Below are positions 1 through 8,240 of a DNA stretch of 64,000 bases, in pieces (within the stretch, counting starts at the first letter, position 1; each line of letters starts with the position of its first letter). This stretch comes from Microbulbifer pacificus (lineage in GTDB: Bacteria; Pseudomonadota; Gammaproteobacteria; Pseudomonadales; Cellvibrionaceae), in the NCBI RefSeq assembly GCF_002959965.1, contig NZ_PREV01000026.1:1801001-1865000 (forward strand), written 5' to 3'. The translations under genes and the position numbers were made by a program. The notes beneath the pieces are model-generated. The model was not told where the DNA came from. It worked only from the letters and a program-made list of their open reading frames with translations, and did not search any database.

Positions 1-443
1 GCAGCGGCGCTGCCAAGTCGCGATGGCTTATCAACCGCGGCTGGCTTGCGGCCGCGGCCGACCGCTCGCAACTGCCGGAGGTGGCCTATCCACTGGCCGC
101 CAGGGTGATTACCGGTTTCCTGTATCCCAGCGATGTAAACGCAGCGAAGCGCGGTACCGGGCCGATCGCCCCGCACAGCCGAATTCAGCAACTGGACAGT
201 ATGCTGGCAGACAACCTGAACCTCACCCGGAGTGCCTGGCACATCCGTCTTAGCGCCGATTCCGATACCGCGCTCACCACCGGGTGGCAACTGGTCAACG
301 TAAACCCCGAAAAGCATCGCGGTTACGCGTTGCAGTGGTTCTCCATGGCCGTGGCCCTGGTCCTGCTGTGGTTACTTGCCGCGACCAATATCAGGCGGAT
401 AGTGCGAGAAAAGTGGTTTAAAAAAGCGGCGAAACAGACATAA
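1..443 (+). CDS. SURF1 family cytochrome c oxidase assembly protein (5' partial)
   Basis: Membrane protein that helps insert heme a into subunit I of cytochrome c oxidase. The gene enters from the left edge; the open frame starts at base 3 and gives the last 146 residues. Visible SURF1 features are an N-proximal segment reading LINRGWLAAAADR, the family's conserved 'NRGW' loop, and near the end HRGYALQWFSMA, which leads into the second transmembrane helix (about the last 35 residues) and a basic tail. The first transmembrane helix lies outside the window. It is followed at 544 by another oxidase-assembly gene, and the whole run to 3942 reads as the distal part of a cox operon. The family assignment is firm; only the N-terminus is missing. 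Confidence 0.9.
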   Translation, partial: SGAAKSRWLINRGWLAAAADRSQLPEVAYPLAARVITGFLYPSDVNAAKRGTGPIAPHSRIQQLDSMLADNLNLTRSAWHIRLSADSDTALTTGWQLVNVNPEKHRGYALQWFSMAVALVLLWLLAATNIRRIVREKWFKKAAKQT

Positions 444-543
444 TCAATCCATAACAATAACGAGCGCGACACGGGGCACCGCTACTGTAGCAACAGCGAT
501 GAGATGCGGCCCGAAGGCGTGGCGCTGTAGCGAGGTAGACGCA

Positions 544-1197
544 ATGGCAGAAAATATTCACTCGCAGACGTTGCCGGCTGAAGCGCGGGCCGCAGGCGGC
601 CAACAGGGCAGGCGAGGGCTCGGTCGCAGTGCTGGACTCGCGGTGTTCGGCGCGGTAGCTCTTCCGATACTGGCTGCGTATATCGTGTTTTATACCGGCA
701 TCGGTATACCGACGGCGACGGTCAATCAGGGCGAGTTGCTTGTGCCCGCAAAAAATGTCGCGGATATTGAACTGTCGTCTGTTCAGGGAGAAAGCATTTC
801 CCTCGCAAATGAAGAGCCGAAATGGCGCTACCTGGTTCTGGGGGGGGAGGGCTGTGCTGAAGAATGTGAGAAGCTGCTTTACACCACCCGGCAGGTGCAT
901 ATCCGCCTCGGCGACAAGGCCCATCGGGTCGAGCGCATGCTGGTCACTCCCGGGCCCCTCGGCGAATTGCGTCACACCGAACTGCAAAGCCAGCATCCGC
1001 GCCTGCATTTCGCCACCGTTGACCAGCGGCAGCTGGAGCAGTGGCTCGCGGACAGCGACCACCCGCAACTGGCGCGCCCCAGTGCACTGCTGGTAGATCA
1101 AAACGGGTTCGCCATGATGGTTTATGACAATCATCACTCAGGCAACCAGTTGCTGAAAGACATCAAGAGACTGCTGAAGTACTCCTACGAAAAATAG
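544..1197 (+). CDS. Cytochrome oxidase operon membrane protein with CxxxC motif
   Basis: A 217-residue protein in the place between SURF1 and heme A synthase where pseudomonads and relatives carry an uncharacterised 'cytochrome oxidase associated' gene. The ATG at 544 is chosen over the upstream in-frame one at 499 because GAGGT lies just ahead of it. There is one transmembrane helix at about residues 31-50, so the rest should face the periplasm. C104 and C108 form a CxxxC in the context GGEGCAEEC, following a strand-like YLVLG, which resembles the copper-binding CxxxC of SCO proteins. No later histidine is clearly equivalent to the SCO ligand. A role in copper or thiol handling during oxidase assembly is inferred from position and this motif. 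Confidence 0.8.
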   Translation: MAENIHSQTLPAEARAAGGQQGRRGLGRSAGLAVFGAVALPILAAYIVFYTGIGIPTATVNQGELLVPAKNVADIELSSVQGESISLANEEPKWRYLVLGGEGCAEECEKLLYTTRQVHIRLGDKAHRVERMLVTPGPLGELRHTELQSQHPRLHFATVDQRQLEQWLADSDHPQLARPSALLVDQNGFAMMVYDNHHSGNQLLKDIKRLLKYSYEK

Positions 1198-1250
1198 AAT
1201 CAGAACGATAACCGCGGCAAGGCGGAGCAGAACAGGCAGGAGAGAGCGCA

Positions 1251-2303
1251 ATGGATGTGGAATCCGACATCACTGAGCTGAGAAAAAATTACAAAAAAGA
1301 CTGGCGTTTCCGCCTCGCGCTTGTCGGCACCGGGCTTGCGCTGGTGGTAGTGGTACTCGGTGCCTTTACCCGTCTGTCACATGCGGGTCTCGGTTGCCCG
1401 GACTGGCCCGGTTGCTATGGCCATCTGCTGTGGCCCACCCAGGGTCATGAAATCGAGGCGGCCAATCAGGCCTTTCCGCACGCGCCGGTGGAGACCGATA
1501 AAACCTGGCCGGAAATGGTACACCGCTATTTCGCCGGCATGCTGCTGTTGCTCGTTGCAGGGCTTACCTACATGTTCTGGCGCCGCCGCGGCCACCGCGG
1601 TTTTGTTCAGAGTCATATATTGCTGGGTCTGATCGTACTGCAGGCCGCTTTCGGTATGTGGACCGTTACTCTGAAGCTGTGGCCACAGGTGGTTACTGCG
1701 CATTTGCTGGGCGGCATGGCGACGCTGTCGGTGCTATGGATGCTGGCGGAACGGCTGCGCTACCGGCGGCGCCTGATACCACCGCACGAATTCACCGCGT
1801 TGCAGAAGCTGCGTCCCCTGGCGGTGGCCGCCGTGGTCGCAGTAGCGCTGCAGATCGCACTCGGCGGTTGGACCAGTTCCAACTACGCGGCGTTGGCCTG
1901 CCCGGACTTTCCCACCTGTCACAACCAGTGGTGGCCCGCGGCCGATTTTGGCGAAGGCTTCAATGTCGCCCAGCAGATAGGCCCCAATTATCTCGGCGGT
2001 GCGCTGGAGGGCGAAGCCCGTACCGCGATTCATCTGAGCCACCGGCTCGGCGCCATCATTGTCAGCCTGCTGGTGTGTTTGCTGGCACTGGGCGCATGGC
2101 GAGCGGGTTCTCCGCGCTGGGCCCAGGGACTGCTCGCGGTGCTCGGGCTACAGGTCAGTTTGGGCGTCGCGAATGTGGTGATGTCGCTGCCGCTGCCAAT
2201 CGCTGTGGCGCACAATGCCGGCGCGGCGCTACTGCTGTTGAGCCTGCTGACCTTCTGTTATCGGATTAATACCGTGCAACCGGCGATAAAGAGCTACACG
2301 TAA
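1251..2303 (+). CDS. ctaA: Heme A synthase (COX15/CtaA family)
   Basis: Converts heme O to heme A by oxidising the C8 methyl group, in the inner membrane. The 350-residue protein has eight hydrophobic helices in two pseudo-symmetric halves. Each half carries the family's cysteine-containing loop: CPDWPGC in the first and CPDFPTC in the second. The heme-ligand histidines are visible in HRYFAG, HLLGG, HLSHRLG and AHNAGA. The ATG at 1251 follows AGGAGAG. It lies 53 bases after the CxxxC gene and 59 bases before the heme O synthase that supplies its substrate, so the three are probably cotranscribed. Confidence 0.95.
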   Translation: MDVESDITELRKNYKKDWRFRLALVGTGLALVVVVLGAFTRLSHAGLGCPDWPGCYGHLLWPTQGHEIEAANQAFPHAPVETDKTWPEMVHRYFAGMLLLLVAGLTYMFWRRRGHRGFVQSHILLGLIVLQAAFGMWTVTLKLWPQVVTAHLLGGMATLSVLWMLAERLRYRRRLIPPHEFTALQKLRPLAVAAVVAVALQIALGGWTSSNYAALACPDFPTCHNQWWPAADFGEGFNVAQQIGPNYLGGALEGEARTAIHLSHRLGAIIVSLLVCLLALGAWRAGSPRWAQGLLAVLGLQVSLGVANVVMSLPLPIAVAHNAGAALLLLSLLTFCYRINTVQPAIKSYT

Positions 2304-2362
2304 GTAAACGATTCCGCCAAATGGAATTTGGCCAAAATAATAATCACAACGAGGTGGTAACC

Positions 2363-3271
2363 ATGAGTACCCAGGCAGTAAGTGTGCAGGGCGCCGGCTG
2401 GCGCGACTACTATGAGCTCACCAAACCGCGGGTGGTGATGCTGATGATCCTCACGTCGGTGATCGGCATGCTGCTCGCGGTACCTGGCATGGTGCCTGTG
2501 GATGTTCTGGTACTGGGCAATCTGGGCATTGCGCTATGCGCGGGGTCCGCGGCAGCGGTGAATCACCTGGTGGACCGGCACGTCGACATCAAAATGGCGC
2601 GCACCACGAACCGACCGGTTGCCCGCGGGCGAGTCGAGCCGCAAAAAGCGCTGCTGTTTGCGCTGGTGCTCGGGTGTCTCGGTATGGCAATTCTTATCAC
2701 CTTCGTCAATCCACTCACCGCCTGGCTCACGCTATTTTCCCTGCTTGGATACGCGGTGGTTTACACCATGTTCCTGAAGCGTGCGACCCCGCAGAATATC
2801 GTTATTGGTGGTCTCGCCGGCGCCGCGCCGCCGCTGCTGGGGTGGGTCGCTGTCACCGGTGATGTACACGGCCATGGCCTGCTGCTGGCGCTGATCATTT
2901 TTGCCTGGACGCCGCCGCATTTCTGGGCGCTGGCGGTGCACCGCCGGGACGATTACGCCAAGGCGGAAATTCCGATGCTGCCGATCACCCACGGCGTGCG
3001 CTACACCAAGATCCATATCCTGCTGTACACCATCATCCTGTTTGCCGTCAGTCTGCTGCCATTTGCCACTGCCATGCTCGGTTGGTTGTATCTGCTCGGC
3101 GCGGTGGTGCTCGGTATCGGCTTCCTGTACTGGGCGGTGGAAATGTTGCGGGACAAAAATCCCAAAGCGGGTATGGAAACCTTCAAGTACTCCATCGTGT
3201 ACCTGATGGCTCTCTTTTGCATCATGTTGCTGGATCACTATCTGGTGGCACTGCCGACCAGCGGAGTGTAA
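2363..3271 (+). CDS. cyoE: Protoheme IX farnesyltransferase (heme O synthase)
   Basis: UbiA-superfamily prenyltransferase that adds a farnesyl group to heme B to make heme O, the substrate of the neighbouring CtaA (the name ctaB is also used). From the ATG at 2363, preceded by GAGGTGG, the protein is 302 residues with about nine helices. The first Asp-rich motif [12 protein letters not shown] is followed by [10 protein letters not shown], the diagnostic UbiA signature. The second motif region [15 protein letters not shown] is also present. An in-frame ATG at 2321 lacks a ribosome site and adds an unlikely extension. The stop overlaps the next start (TAATG), showing translational coupling with the SCO gene. 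Confidence 0.95.
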   Translation: MSTQAVSVQGAGWRDYYELTKPRVVMLMILTSVIGMLLAVPGMVPVDVLVLGNLGIALCAGSAAAVNHLVDRHVDIKMARTTNRPVARGRVEPQKALLFALVLGCLGMAILITFVNPLTAWLTLFSLLGYAVVYTMFLKRATPQNIVIGGLAGAAPPLLGWVAVTGDVHGHGLLLALIIFAWTPPHFWALAVHRRDDYAKAEIPMLPITHGVRYTKIHILLYTIILFAVSLLPFATAMLGWLYLLGAVVLGIGFLYWAVEMLRDKNPKAGMETFKYSIVYLMALFCIMLLDHYLVALPTSGV

Positions 3272-3942
3272 TGATGAGCGCGAATCTGCAGCACACGTCG
3301 GAACAGAAGCGCGGCATTTTCATCACCGTCGCCGTCATGGTGCTGTTTATGCTGGCAGTACTGGCGGGCTTTCTGCACAAGATGGGACAGCCGCGGGTGA
3401 TTACCGATGCGGAGCTGCGTGCCAATGGCGCCATTAAATTGGAGCGCCCGCGGATTCTTGACGACTTCGAACTGTTGGCGGACAGCGGAAATGTGTTCAA
3501 CACCGCGCAGATGACCGGTCGCTGGACGCTGGTGTTTTTCGGCTTTACCCACTGCCCGGACGTGTGCCCCACAACCCTCGCCACTCTGAACAGCTTTTAC
3601 CAGACGCTGGACGAAGAGACGCGCAGGGACACCGATGTCCTGCTGGTGTCCGTCGATCCGGAGCGCGATCAACCGCAGCAGCTGCACGAGTATGTACGGT
3701 ATTTCAATCCGGATTTTGCCGGTGTTACCGGGGAATTTCTCAATCTCAAGCGTTTTGCCAACCAGCTGAACGTGCCGTTCAACAAGGTGCCGCTGGAGAG
3801 TGGGGGCTATACCGTTGACCACGGCTCACAAGTGGTGCTGATCAATCCTCGCGGTCACTACCACGGCTTCTTCAAAGCGCCCCTCGATCCCGCGAAAATG
3901 AAACTGACTTACCGATCAATGCGTGCAACCTACAACGGCTAG
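3271..3942 (+). CDS. SCO1/SenC family copper chaperone
   Basis: Delivers copper to the CuA centre of cytochrome c oxidase, or acts as its thiol reductase. The protein is 223 residues with one N-terminal transmembrane helix (about residues 16-36) and a thioredoxin fold outside. The copper site is complete: FGFTHCPDVCPTTLA supplies CxxxC, and the downstream TVDHGSQ supplies the third ligand histidine. The family's VSVDPERD strand is also present. Tandem ATGs occur at 3271 and 3274; the first overlaps the stop of the heme O synthase gene. This is the last recognisable member of the oxidase assembly group, with 114 bases before the next gene. Confidence 0.93.
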   Translation: MMSANLQHTSEQKRGIFITVAVMVLFMLAVLAGFLHKMGQPRVITDAELRANGAIKLERPRILDDFELLADSGNVFNTAQMTGRWTLVFFGFTHCPDVCPTTLATLNSFYQTLDEETRRDTDVLLVSVDPERDQPQQLHEYVRYFNPDFAGVTGEFLNLKRFANQLNVPFNKVPLESGGYTVDHGSQVVLINPRGHYHGFFKAPLDPAKMKLTYRSMRATYNG

Positions 3943-4056
3943 AAATGGATTTTCCGGATACAGGTCTCATCGCGGGCACCGGACACTGAATTTGATCACC
4001 GCAGACGCTAAGATGGCGCGCAAACTCAAATCAACAATGATGAAAATGGATTTTCT

Positions 4057-4848
4057 ATGTTTTCACTCAACGTTCAACAGGGGGCACCGGTAATCCGCGC
4101 CGCCGCACCTTTTGACAACAAGAGCCTGTGGTTGCCGGCGGCCTTCCTGTGTCTGCTCGCAGTTCCCTTCGGCTGGATCGGCGTGTTTGCTCCGGCCATC
4201 TGGCTCGGACTGGTGGCGATCGAAAATACCGCGGGCTGGAAGAAGGCGCTGAGCTTTTTCATCACCGGCCTTCTGATGCTGGTGGTCAACAGCGGTGTGA
4301 TACCGGACAACGGTCATATCACCATCTTGCCTCCCTACAGCGACGCCGACGGCAACCTGATTTACGCGAGTTTCCGTCCGGCCAAAGCGGTTATTGCGCT
4401 GACCATCGTGCTTTTCATGCTGATGCGACCCCAGCCCCTGAAGCGTGCAGACCTGCCGTTGATACTGGCCGCGATCGCGGTACCGGTTGTGGCCGGAACC
4501 CTGCTGATCGGTGTCGATCCCAAGCTCAACGCCACCATCGCCATCGCCGCACTGATCAACCTGCTGGTGGTTTGTATCGCCGAAGAGGGGTTTTTCCGCT
4601 GGGTGTTCCAGCGGGGGCTGGATACCTGCCTGAAACGCTGGAAATGGGTGGGCACGCTGATTGTTGCCGGAGTGTTCACCAGCCTGCATACCGGCTGGGC
4701 CGCGTCGCCGACCCTGCTGGTACTGGTCGGCGTGGCGGGGCTGGGTTATGCACTGGTATGGCAGTTGCGCGGGAGCTTCTGGGCCTGCGTGCTCACCCAC
4801 TGGGGCGTGAACCTGCTGCACATGACGCTGCTCAGATATCCCGGATGA
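4057..4848 (+). CDS. CPBP family intramembrane metalloprotease
   Basis: A 263-residue polytopic membrane protein of the CAAX protease/bacteriocin-processing (Abi) family. All three signature motifs are present: E176-E177 in AEEGFFRWVFQRG, H211 in SLHTGWA, and H248 with N252 in THWGVNLLH. These are the metal-binding and catalytic residues of the family, so the enzyme should be active. Substrates of bacterial members are mostly unknown. The gene stands alone between the oxidase operon and the zinc transporter genes, which converge on it (14 bases to the znuB stop). The start at 4057 has only a weak ribosome site. Confidence 0.88.
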   Translation: MFSLNVQQGAPVIRAAAPFDNKSLWLPAAFLCLLAVPFGWIGVFAPAIWLGLVAIENTAGWKKALSFFITGLLMLVVNSGVIPDNGHITILPPYSDADGNLIYASFRPAKAVIALTIVLFMLMRPQPLKRADLPLILAAIAVPVVAGTLLIGVDPKLNATIAIAALINLLVVCIAEEGFFRWVFQRGLDTCLKRWKWVGTLIVAGVFTSLHTGWAASPTLLVLVGVAGLGYALVWQLRGSFWACVLTHWGVNLLHMTLLRYPG

Positions 4849-4861
4849 TTTCCCGGCTGTT

Positions 4862-5671
4862 TTACGCCGCTTCGCGGTGAAAAAATTGTCCCAGTAGAAA
4901 CAAAATCCCCGCCGCCAGCACGATGGATGGCCCCGCGGGGCTGTCCCAGATCACCGAGGCGGCGAGGCCAAGCAGTACCGATACGCACCCGATCAGCGCG
5001 GCGAAGCCGGCCATCTGCTCCGGCGTCGATGAAATCCGCCGTGCGGTGGCGGCCGGAATGATCAGCAGAGCGGTGATCAGCAGTACCCCCACCACCTTCA
5101 TGGCGATCGCGATCAGTAGCGCCAGCATCAGCATCAGCGCCAGGCGAACCCGCTCTATCTTTACCCCTTCCACTGCGGCCAGTTCCTCGTGCAGGGTAAA
5201 AGCCAGCAATTTGGGCCACAGCCTCCAGAGCAGCAGGGCGATCACAGCCGCGGCCGCGGCCATCAGAAGCAGATCCCGGCCCGACACCGAGAGCAGGTCG
5301 CCGAGCAATAGCGACAACAGATCCACATTGATGTTGAGCAGGCTGACGGTGACGATCCCGAGCGCGAGCATGGAGTGGGAGAGAATACCCAGCAGCGTGT
5401 CCACCGACAGGTTCTGGTGGCGATGGAAGTACACCAGCAGCAGCGCCAGCAGGCAGCTGCTGGCGCCCACCGCGAGAGTGGGCTGGATATGCAGGACGAA
5501 GCCAAGAGTTACACCGAGCAGCGCGGAGTGGGCGAGAGTGTCACCGAAATAGGCCATGCGCCGCCATACGGCGAAACAGCCGAGGGGGCCGCTGACCAGC
5601 GCGACCAACAGGCCGGCGGCGAGGGCAAACCAGAGAAACTGACTGTAGAGCAGCTGGGAAAATTCGTTCAC
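4862..5671 (-). CDS. znuB: Zinc ABC transporter permease ZnuB
   Basis: Membrane subunit of the high-affinity zinc importer; 269 residues with about eight hydrophobic helices, typical of the ABC-3 (ZnuB/MntB) family. It starts with GTG at 5671, overlapping the znuC stop by four bases (GTGA), so the two subunits are translationally coupled. The sequence begins MNEFSQLLYSQFLWFALAAG and ends in a helix followed by FFHREAA. Together with the ATPase encoded just upstream and the binding protein encoded divergently at 6639, it makes a complete zinc uptake system. Confidence 0.93.
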   Translation of the reverse strand: MNEFSQLLYSQFLWFALAAGLLVALVSGPLGCFAVWRRMAYFGDTLAHSALLGVTLGFVLHIQPTLAVGASSCLLALLLVYFHRHQNLSVDTLLGILSHSMLALGIVTVSLLNINVDLLSLLLGDLLSVSGRDLLLMAAAAAVIALLLWRLWPKLLAFTLHEELAAVEGVKIERVRLALMLMLALLIAIAMKVVGVLLITALLIIPAATARRISSTPEQMAGFAALIGCVSVLLGLAASVIWDSPAGPSIVLAAGILFLLGQFFHREAA

Positions 5672-6495
5672 GGCGCGTCCTGGTCTGATTTGTTCGCGGT
5701 GCGGTCGGTTACTTTGTGCGGGTGGTCGTGATGATGGTGAATATCATCGCGACTGTGACTGCAGCCGCTGTCGTCCACCACTTCGCCGCCGAGACCGTGG
5801 TGGTGATTGTGCTGGTGGGTGTAGAGCGCGAGCTTGTCGCCGAACATTTCCAGGTAAACCGGGTCTTTGCTCACCTGTTCCGGATGGCCGTGACAGCAGA
5901 TGTGCTGGTTTACACAGAGTACGCGGTCGGTGGCGGCCATTACCAGGTGCAGGTCATGGGAAACCAGCAGTACACCGCAGTGCAGTTCGTCGCGCAGTTG
6001 CGCGATCAATTGATATACCTCGCTCTGGCCACCCACATCCACCCCCTGAGTGGGCTCATCCAGCACCAGTAGCTGCGGCTTGCGCGCCGCGGCCCGCGCC
6101 AGCAGTACCCGCTGCATTTCGCCGCCGGAGAGATCGGCCAGCCGCGCACCCGCCAGTTGTGGCGCACTCACACGGGCGAGGGCGTCCTCCACTTTCACAC
6201 CGTCGATCCCCAACTGCAGGAAGCGCCCCACGGTCATTGGCATGGTGGCGTCGATCTGCAGGCGCTGGGGCATATAACCAAGACGCAGACCGGGGCGGCG
6301 TTCCACGCGGCCACTGGTCGGTTTGGTAAGTCCCAACAACAGGCGCAGCAGGGTAGTCTTGCCGGCGCCGTTGGGGCCGATGACGGTAACGATCTCAGAC
6401 GGGTGCAGCTCCAGGGAAATATCCCGCAGCAGCTGTCGCCCGGCGATTTCCAGGCCGAGATGGTGGGCGCGGATAAGCGGTGCGGATGCGCTCAG
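5668..6495 (-). CDS. znuC: Zinc ABC transporter ATP-binding protein ZnuC, CTG start
   Basis: ATPase subunit of the zinc importer. The frame contains Walker A GPNGAGKTT (about residues 40-48), the ABC signature LSGGEMQR and Walker B LLVLDEPT, all standard. No ATG, GTG or TTG occurs in frame between the upstream stop (about 6582) and a TTG at 6339, which lies after Walker A. The most plausible start is CTG at 6495, with GGAG six bases ahead, giving 275 residues that align with the usual ZnuC N-terminus; CTG at 6507 is an alternative. The C-terminal 45-50 residues form a histidine-rich tail (HQHNHHH, HHHHDHPH) not needed for ATPase function. It overlaps znuB by four bases. Confidence 0.88.
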   Translation of the reverse strand: MSASAPLIRAHHLGLEIAGRQLLRDISLELHPSEIVTVIGPNGAGKTTLLRLLLGLTKPTSGRVERRPGLRLGYMPQRLQIDATMPMTVGRFLQLGIDGVKVEDALARVSAPQLAGARLADLSGGEMQRVLLARAAARKPQLLVLDEPTQGVDVGGQSEVYQLIAQLRDELHCGVLLVSHDLHLVMAATDRVLCVNQHICCHGHPEQVSKDPVYLEMFGDKLALYTHQHNHHHGLGGEVVDDSGCSHSRDDIHHHHDHPHKVTDRTANKSDQDAP

Positions 6496-6573
6496 GGGAG
6501 ACTCCAGATCGGGTGACGAGGTGGTTGTACCAGGTGGATTGACGGGTGAATTCGGCTGGCGAGTGTAAGCCGG

Positions 6574-6590
6574 GTGTGATTATATCGCAC
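6574..6590. promoter_or_regulatory. Candidate Zur box between znuC and znuA
   Basis: A near-perfect palindrome, GTGTGAT-TAT-ATCGCAC, with one mismatch between arms, lies in the 143-base divergent region between the znuC and znuA starts. It matches the gammaproteobacterial Zur consensus core (TGTTATANTATAACA) at 10 of 14 fixed positions. Its place between divergent zinc uptake genes is where Zur normally acts. Confidence 0.55.
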
Positions 6591-6638
6591 TATTTTTCGC
6601 CAGCCCGAGCGCCCGGTGTCGGGTCGAACCAGGTAGTC

Positions 6639-7586
6639 ATGTTGAAGTTTCTGTCGCAGCGTGCGTCGCTGAAAACCGTTGTTACCCGTCTGTTTATTCT
6701 CGCACTGAGCGCACTCCTGTACGCGTGCGGGAGTCCGGAATCCGATCCGCCGGCCAGCGGCGCTGAGATCGTCGTGAGTATTGGCCCTGTGGCGCTGATC
6801 GCCCGCGAAATTGCCGGGGACGAGGTTCCGGTGCGGCAGCTGGTACGGGGCGGTGACCCCCATCACTACGCGCCCAGGATTGCCGACCGCATGGCGATGG
6901 AAAACGCGCAGCTGGTGATCTGGATGGGGCCGGCGATGGAATCGGTGCTGGCGCGGCAGATGTCGCTGCTGCCGGCGGATCGTCAGCTTGGTCTGCTGGA
7001 AGCGGGAGGTTACGAATTCGATGGCGCGGAGGAAGACGATCCCCATCTGTGGCTGCGCCCGCGCAATGCCGCGGTGATGGCGGCGCACATCGCTACCCGC
7101 CTGAGTGAGCTGAACCCCGGGCATGCGGATGCATATCGCACGCGCGCGCGGGATTTCTCGCGGGCCATGGCGAACCTGCAGAAGGTACAGGATCGCGCGT
7201 TGTGGGCCTATCGAGATGTGCCCATCGTCTCCACCCACAAGGCCTACGGGCAGTTTTTTGGGCCCGCCGGAGTGAAGGTGGAGAGTCTCGGTGGTTCCGC
7301 CAGCCATCAGCATGGCGCCCGTGCCATGCTGGAAAAAAGCGAGACATTATCGGCTGAAAAACATGTCGACAATATGGGGCGAGAGGTCGTACGTGGTTGC
7401 CTGTTTGGGGAGGTCCCGGCCAACGACCGCGATCGCCAGACCGCCGCGCATCTGAACCTGGGCTACCAGGCGCTCGACCCGTTGGGTACGGCCCTGCCGG
7501 CGGGAGCGGACTATCGCCAGCTGATGGAGCAACTGCTGGCAGATGCGCGCCTGTGCCTGGCCCGGGTGCCCGATCGCGGTCGCTGA
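6639..7586 (+). CDS. znuA: Zinc ABC transporter substrate-binding protein ZnuA
   Basis: Periplasmic zinc-binding protein that feeds ZnuBC. From the ATG at 6639 (AGGTAG ahead) it is 315 residues. The N-terminus is a signal peptide ending ALLYACG, so it may be a lipoprotein anchored at C30. Zinc ligand candidates are H76 (GGDPHHYAPR), H136 (DDPHLWLRPRNA) and H200 (VSTHKAYGQFF), matching the three-histidine site of the cluster A-I family. The flexible charged loop before the second histidine is short and acidic (GAEEDDPH) and lacks the long histidine stretch seen in many ZnuA proteins. An earlier in-frame ATG at 6546 would overlap the Zur box region and is rejected. Confidence 0.92.
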   Translation: MLKFLSQRASLKTVVTRLFILALSALLYACGSPESDPPASGAEIVVSIGPVALIAREIAGDEVPVRQLVRGGDPHHYAPRIADRMAMENAQLVIWMGPAMESVLARQMSLLPADRQLGLLEAGGYEFDGAEEDDPHLWLRPRNAAVMAAHIATRLSELNPGHADAYRTRARDFSRAMANLQKVQDRALWAYRDVPIVSTHKAYGQFFGPAGVKVESLGGSASHQHGARAMLEKSETLSAEKHVDNMGREVVRGCLFGEVPANDRDRQTAAHLNLGYQALDPLGTALPAGADYRQLMEQLLADARLCLARVPDRGR

Positions 7587-7614
7587 CGCGCCGGGAAGGG
7601 TTGAGACTGACGAA

Positions 7615-8040
7615 TCAGGACGGTTCCTGTAGCGCTTCTTCATCCTCGTCCACCGGGGCCGGCTGCATATCGCCGGTGTTTTGCTCCAGCTTCAGTGGCT
7701 GCTCGAGTTTCACAGGTGCGCTCTCTGCACTCGCCGGCGCCAGCTGTTCCTGCTGCTGAGCGGGTGTTTCCCGGGCGACGGTCTCCTCGCTCGCGGTTGC
7801 GCCCTCAAGGCGCACGGCTTCCAGCTGTTTGCGCTGGGTTTCCTGCATGCGCTGCAGCAGTTCCTGGCGGTGTTGCGTCAAAAGCTGCGCGGCGTGTTTT
7901 TCGCCATCGCTCGCCTGTTCCGCCGCTTTCGGCGCCGGATAGCCGATGACTTCCACATGTTCCATGGTGTGATCCGAGGCCTGCGCGCCGACGGCCAGCG
8001 CCGCAGCCAGCAACACCGCGGAATAAAGGCGGGGTTTCAT
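7615..8040 (-). CDS. Small secreted Glu/Gln-rich hypothetical protein
   Basis: A 141-residue protein from the ATG at 8040 (AGAGGTAA ahead). A clear signal peptide, MKPRLYSAVLLAAALAVGAQA, is followed by a short segment DHTMEHVEVIGYPAPK and then a low-complexity region rich in Glu, Gln and Ala that is probably helical (LLTQHRQELLQRMQETQRKQ). The tail is acidic. No family is recognised. The conserved-looking 'VEVIGYP' after the signal peptide recalls the start of TonB-type secreted proteins but nothing else supports that. It converges with znuA (28 bases) and is divergent from polA. Confidence 0.7.
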   Translation of the reverse strand: MKPRLYSAVLLAAALAVGAQASDHTMEHVEVIGYPAPKAAEQASDGEKHAAQLLTQHRQELLQRMQETQRKQLEAVRLEGATASEETVARETPAQQQEQLAPASAESAPVKLEQPLKLEQNTGDMQPAPVDEDEEALQEPS

Positions 8041-8240
8041 GGTGATTACCTCTGTGCGTCTTCCCTGATACAAGCCTAGAACCCCCGGCGCGGACGGTGG
8101 TGACACTGCGATGACTGGCGCGATGGAGGCGGCAGAAAGAAGCCGAGGCGAAAAGAGTGAGTACCGGCGCAGCGAAAACCGGCGATCGCGGTTATCCTGT
8201 CGCCCTGCCATTCACCAGCAACCGATTTCCCCGATTCCCT

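Noticed and set aside
3943..4056. Repeated AAATGGATTTTC at both ends of the gap before the CPBP gene
   Set aside because: Only 12 bases, not linked to any element; probably coincidence.
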